A stretch of DNA of 14,152 nt from Myxococcales bacterium (lineage in GTDB: Bacteria; Myxococcota; Polyangia; Polyangiales; Polyangiaceae), in contig JAGQIY010001152.1 in assembly GCA_020430865.1 (NCBI GenBank), positions 1 through 14,152 of the forward strand, read 5' to 3'. Positions 12,568 to 14,152 of this stretch are shown here, in pieces. How positions within the stretch are numbered: position 1 is the first letter of the stretch; each line of letters opens with the position of its first letter. A program made the position numbers and the translations under genes. The notes under the pieces are model-generated. The model searched no databases, was not told where the DNA came from, and saw nothing but the letters and a program-made list of their open reading frames with translations.

Positions 12568-13368
12568 ATGAACGCTCGCCGTCTCCGCCCTCGCCCCCAC
12601 ACCCTGTCGAGCGCGCTGGGGCTCCTCTTCCTGGCGCTGCTCGCCTGCAAGAACAAGGAGCGGGCACCAACGCCAGCGCAGCCAGAAATTCCAGTTCCCC
12701 AGGGCAACGTTGCGGAAGCGCCGGTGGCACCCCAGGCACAGGCCCCGGTGCAGCAGCCCACGCCCGTCCAGCACCCCGCTCCCGTGCGGCAACCCACGCC
12801 AGCGCGGCCAGCGCCTCAGCCAGTTCAGCAAGCCGCCCCTGCGCCGCGACCCGAGCCAGCGCCGGAACCCGTACAGCCCGCTCCGCCACCCCAACCCGCT
12901 CCAGCTCCTCAACCCGCTCCAGCTCCTCAGCCAGTTGCGTTCAGCCAGACCGACACCAGCCAGTGGCTCGATGGAGTCCCGCCGATCCCGACGGGACGCT
13001 CCAACCCGCCAAGCATCTCCGAGTGGTCCAGCGCGCCCGTCGTGAACACCCAAGGCCCGAACTCGCATCCAGAGAACTGCCGGATGCAGGTCTGGCGGGA
13101 GTGGGTGAGCATCAAGTGTGAGGGCGATTTCAAGGGCTTCGATGACAACTTCAACCTGGGCAAGGAGACCCAGGACTGGTTCCGCGCCACCAAGCTCGGG
13201 AAGTTCGCGAGCGTCGTCATCCGCATGCAGAAGGGGAAGACCCAGCGGCTGCGCATCTGTCGTGGTCGCGACCGCGCCTCGCTGTTCGTCAACTGGCCCA
13301 ACACACGGGATCGCCCACGACACATCGCCCTCGGCAGAGCGGGCCAGTGCGAGCAGTACTGGAACTGA
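12568..13368 (+). CDS. Pro/Ala/Gln-rich lipoprotein with Cys-containing C-terminal domain
   Basis: The protein is 266 aa from the ATG at 12568, which has GAGG four bases upstream; an open extension to 12502 is not protein-like. The N-terminus (RRLRPRPHTLSSALGLLFLALLAC) is a lipoprotein signal with lipobox LLAC and C27 lipidated. Residues 31-125 form a long Pro/Ala/Gln linker containing a perfect tandem QPAPAP. The C-terminal ~140 residues are globular, with ISEWSSAPVV, NCRMQVWREWVSIKCEG (two Cys 13 apart), ASVVIRMQKGKTQRLRI and a final QCEQYW. A W/EW-strand, NC..xVREWxxxxC pattern is common in Polyangiales surface proteins; that is recollection and not a search. It is probably anchored in the outer membrane with the linker spanning the periplasm or surface layer; function is unknown. 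It converges on the propeller-like gene with a 24-bp gap. Confidence 0.82.
   Translation: MNARRLRPRPHTLSSALGLLFLALLACKNKERAPTPAQPEIPVPQGNVAEAPVAPQAQAPVQQPTPVQHPAPVRQPTPARPAPQPVQQAAPAPRPEPAPEPVQPAPPPQPAPAPQPAPAPQPVAFSQTDTSQWLDGVPPIPTGRSNPPSISEWSSAPVVNTQGPNSHPENCRMQVWREWVSIKCEGDFKGFDDNFNLGKETQDWFRATKLGKFASVVIRMQKGKTQRLRICRGRDRASLFVNWPNTRDRPRHIALGRAGQCEQYWN
12892..12927 (+). repeat. Perfect 18-bp tandem duplication inside the lipoprotein linker
   Basis: CAACCCGCTCCAGCTCCT is present twice head to tail (12892-12909 and 12910-12927), in frame, encoding QPAPAPQPAPAP at residues 109-120. The identity is at DNA level, which suggests a recent slippage or duplication event. Confidence 0.85.
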
Positions 13369-13392
13369 GCCCAGGCTAGTACTCGACGCCGT

Positions 13393-14152
13393 TCACCCGC
13401 CTGCTCGACCACCCGGCGTGAGCTTGACCAGCCACACGCCGCTGGCCCCTGCGGCCCATACCTCACCCTCGCGACCAAAGACCTCCGCCACGGCGCCGTC
13501 GGCGCCCGCGACGCGCGCCCAGCGCTCGCCGTCGTAGTGCGCGAGTCCCTCGGCTCCAGCCAGCCACACGTCGTCCGGTCCGCTACCCCACAGCGTGCCG
13601 GGCTCGGAAACGGGAGACGGAAACGATTCCCAGCTACCGTCCTTGCCGTGCCAGAGCCGCGCGCCGCCGGGAGAGGCGTCGCTGATCCAGTGTTCCTTGC
13701 CGTCGCCCCACACCCCGGTGGGGGCGTCGATCTTGGCGCCGCCAGATACCTCGCGCCAGGCCAGGCCATCGAGGATCTCCACCGAGTGCCCGTGGATCGC
13801 AAACGCCTCCTTGCCCTGGAGATCGACGCGCCGCGCGGTGCCGAGCCCCGCGTCCATGGTCTTCCAGCCCGTGCGCCGCTTGATGATGCACTGGTCTCCG
13901 GTCTTGCACACGACCTCCGGGTCGTCGTGACCCAGCACGCCCCAGAGCACTCCCGGGGGGTTGCCTCCGAGACGACCGATCTCCGCCTTCTCGACCCGCC
14001 AAGTAGCCGCGCGGAAACGCAGGTACACCTGACCTGGGTTTCCGTCGAGCTCGCGCCCACCCATGATGCGCGGTCGGTCGTCTCGGCCGAAATAGATCCT
14101 GGTGCCCCGGAGATCAGGGCCGCTCAGCCCGAGACGGTCCGGCAAGGGGATG
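13393..14152 (-). CDS. Propeller-like repeat protein, C-terminal part (cut by window edge)
   Basis: About 252 codons are in the window and the frame remains open to the right edge, so the start is probably outside. A TTG at 14145 is available but lacks support. The visible protein has short repeated blade-like elements: GVLWGVLGHDDPEVVCKTG, GVWGDGKEHWISDA, TLWGSGPDDVWLAGAEGLAHYDGERW and EGEVWAAGASGVWLVKL. The (L/V)WG-x-G-x-DVW(L/V)AG pattern is typical of myxobacterial surface or secreted beta-propeller-like proteins. Two cysteines (VCKTGDQC) could pair, fitting an exported protein. No transmembrane segment is visible. It probably acts in the cell envelope or outside the cell; no enzymatic motif is seen. 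Confidence 0.75.
   Translation of the reverse strand, partial: IPLPDRLGLSGPDLRGTRIYFGRDDRPRIMGGRELDGNPGQVYLRFRAATWRVEKAEIGRLGGNPPGVLWGVLGHDDPEVVCKTGDQCIIKRRTGWKTMDAGLGTARRVDLQGKEAFAIHGHSVEILDGLAWREVSGGAKIDAPTGVWGDGKEHWISDASPGGARLWHGKDGSWESFPSPVSEPGTLWGSGPDDVWLAGAEGLAHYDGERWARVAGADGAVAEVFGREGEVWAAGASGVWLVKLTPGGRAGG

Noticed and set aside
12391..13323. 310-codon minus-strand frame opposite the Pro-rich lipoprotein
   Set aside because: Its Trp/Arg/Gly-rich repeats are the complement of Pro/Ala/Gln codons, not a real protein.
1..14152. CRISPR arrays, tRNAs, insertion sequences, phage or toxin-antitoxin modules
   Set aside because: No regular repeat-spacer pattern, tRNA-like cloverleaf, transposase-like product, terminal repeats or toxin-like pairs were seen on either strand.

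Overview
The DNA is GC-rich and densely coding, with strong G/C preference at third codon positions. It carries many transcription factors next to metabolic genes, and several lipoproteins with long Pro/Ala/Glu linkers. One is a small Cys-rich lipoprotein with a GCGK..VY..VC..QQC pattern, and a propeller-like protein has GPDDVWLAG repeats. These traits suggest a myxobacterium, most likely of the Polyangiales/Sorangium type. That placement is inference; the window contains no rRNA or tRNA.

Layout, left to right. (1) Positions 1-51 hold the start of a secreted protein on the minus strand, cut by the window edge. (2) Positions 276-2078 hold an extended SDR reductase (minus) divergent from a TetR-family repressor (plus). 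Between them are two copies of a 13-bp sequence in inverted orientation; one is a near-perfect dyad and the other overlaps the TetR start codon. A two-tier GC hairpin separates TetR from the next gene. (3) Positions 2143-7290 hold five minus-strand genes, in transcription order: a DHA2 (EmrB/QacA-type) MFS drug exporter, an unrecognised ~204-aa protein, a glutathione S-transferase, a MATE exporter 12 bp behind it, and a second glutathione S-transferase. Two conjugating enzymes among two exporters look like a detoxification or self-resistance block. (4) Positions 7291-7742 contain no intact gene but hold a likely decayed C-terminal gene fragment. (5) Positions 7743-10508 are plus strand: a small Cys-rich lipoprotein, an AraC regulator with an Arabinose_bd-type N-terminus, and an ACAD10/11-type acyl-CoA dehydrogenase. 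(6) Positions 10509-12159 are minus strand: in transcription order, a diheme c-type cytochrome lipoprotein, a cupin and a MarR regulator. The cupin promoter is flanked by two GTCAA-N5-TTGAC dyads, which suggests autoregulated cupin-marR control. (7) Positions 12160-12567 are a gap with a possible gene remnant. It is followed by a Pro-rich lipoprotein (plus) and, convergent to it, a propeller-like protein (minus) cut by the right edge.

The most informative regulatory signals are the TetR/SDR and MarR/cupin operator pairs. The most system-like unit is the GST/MATE/MFS block. I see no CRISPR array, insertion sequence, phage gene, toxin-antitoxin pair or recognised defence system, and I do not claim a wholly new system.
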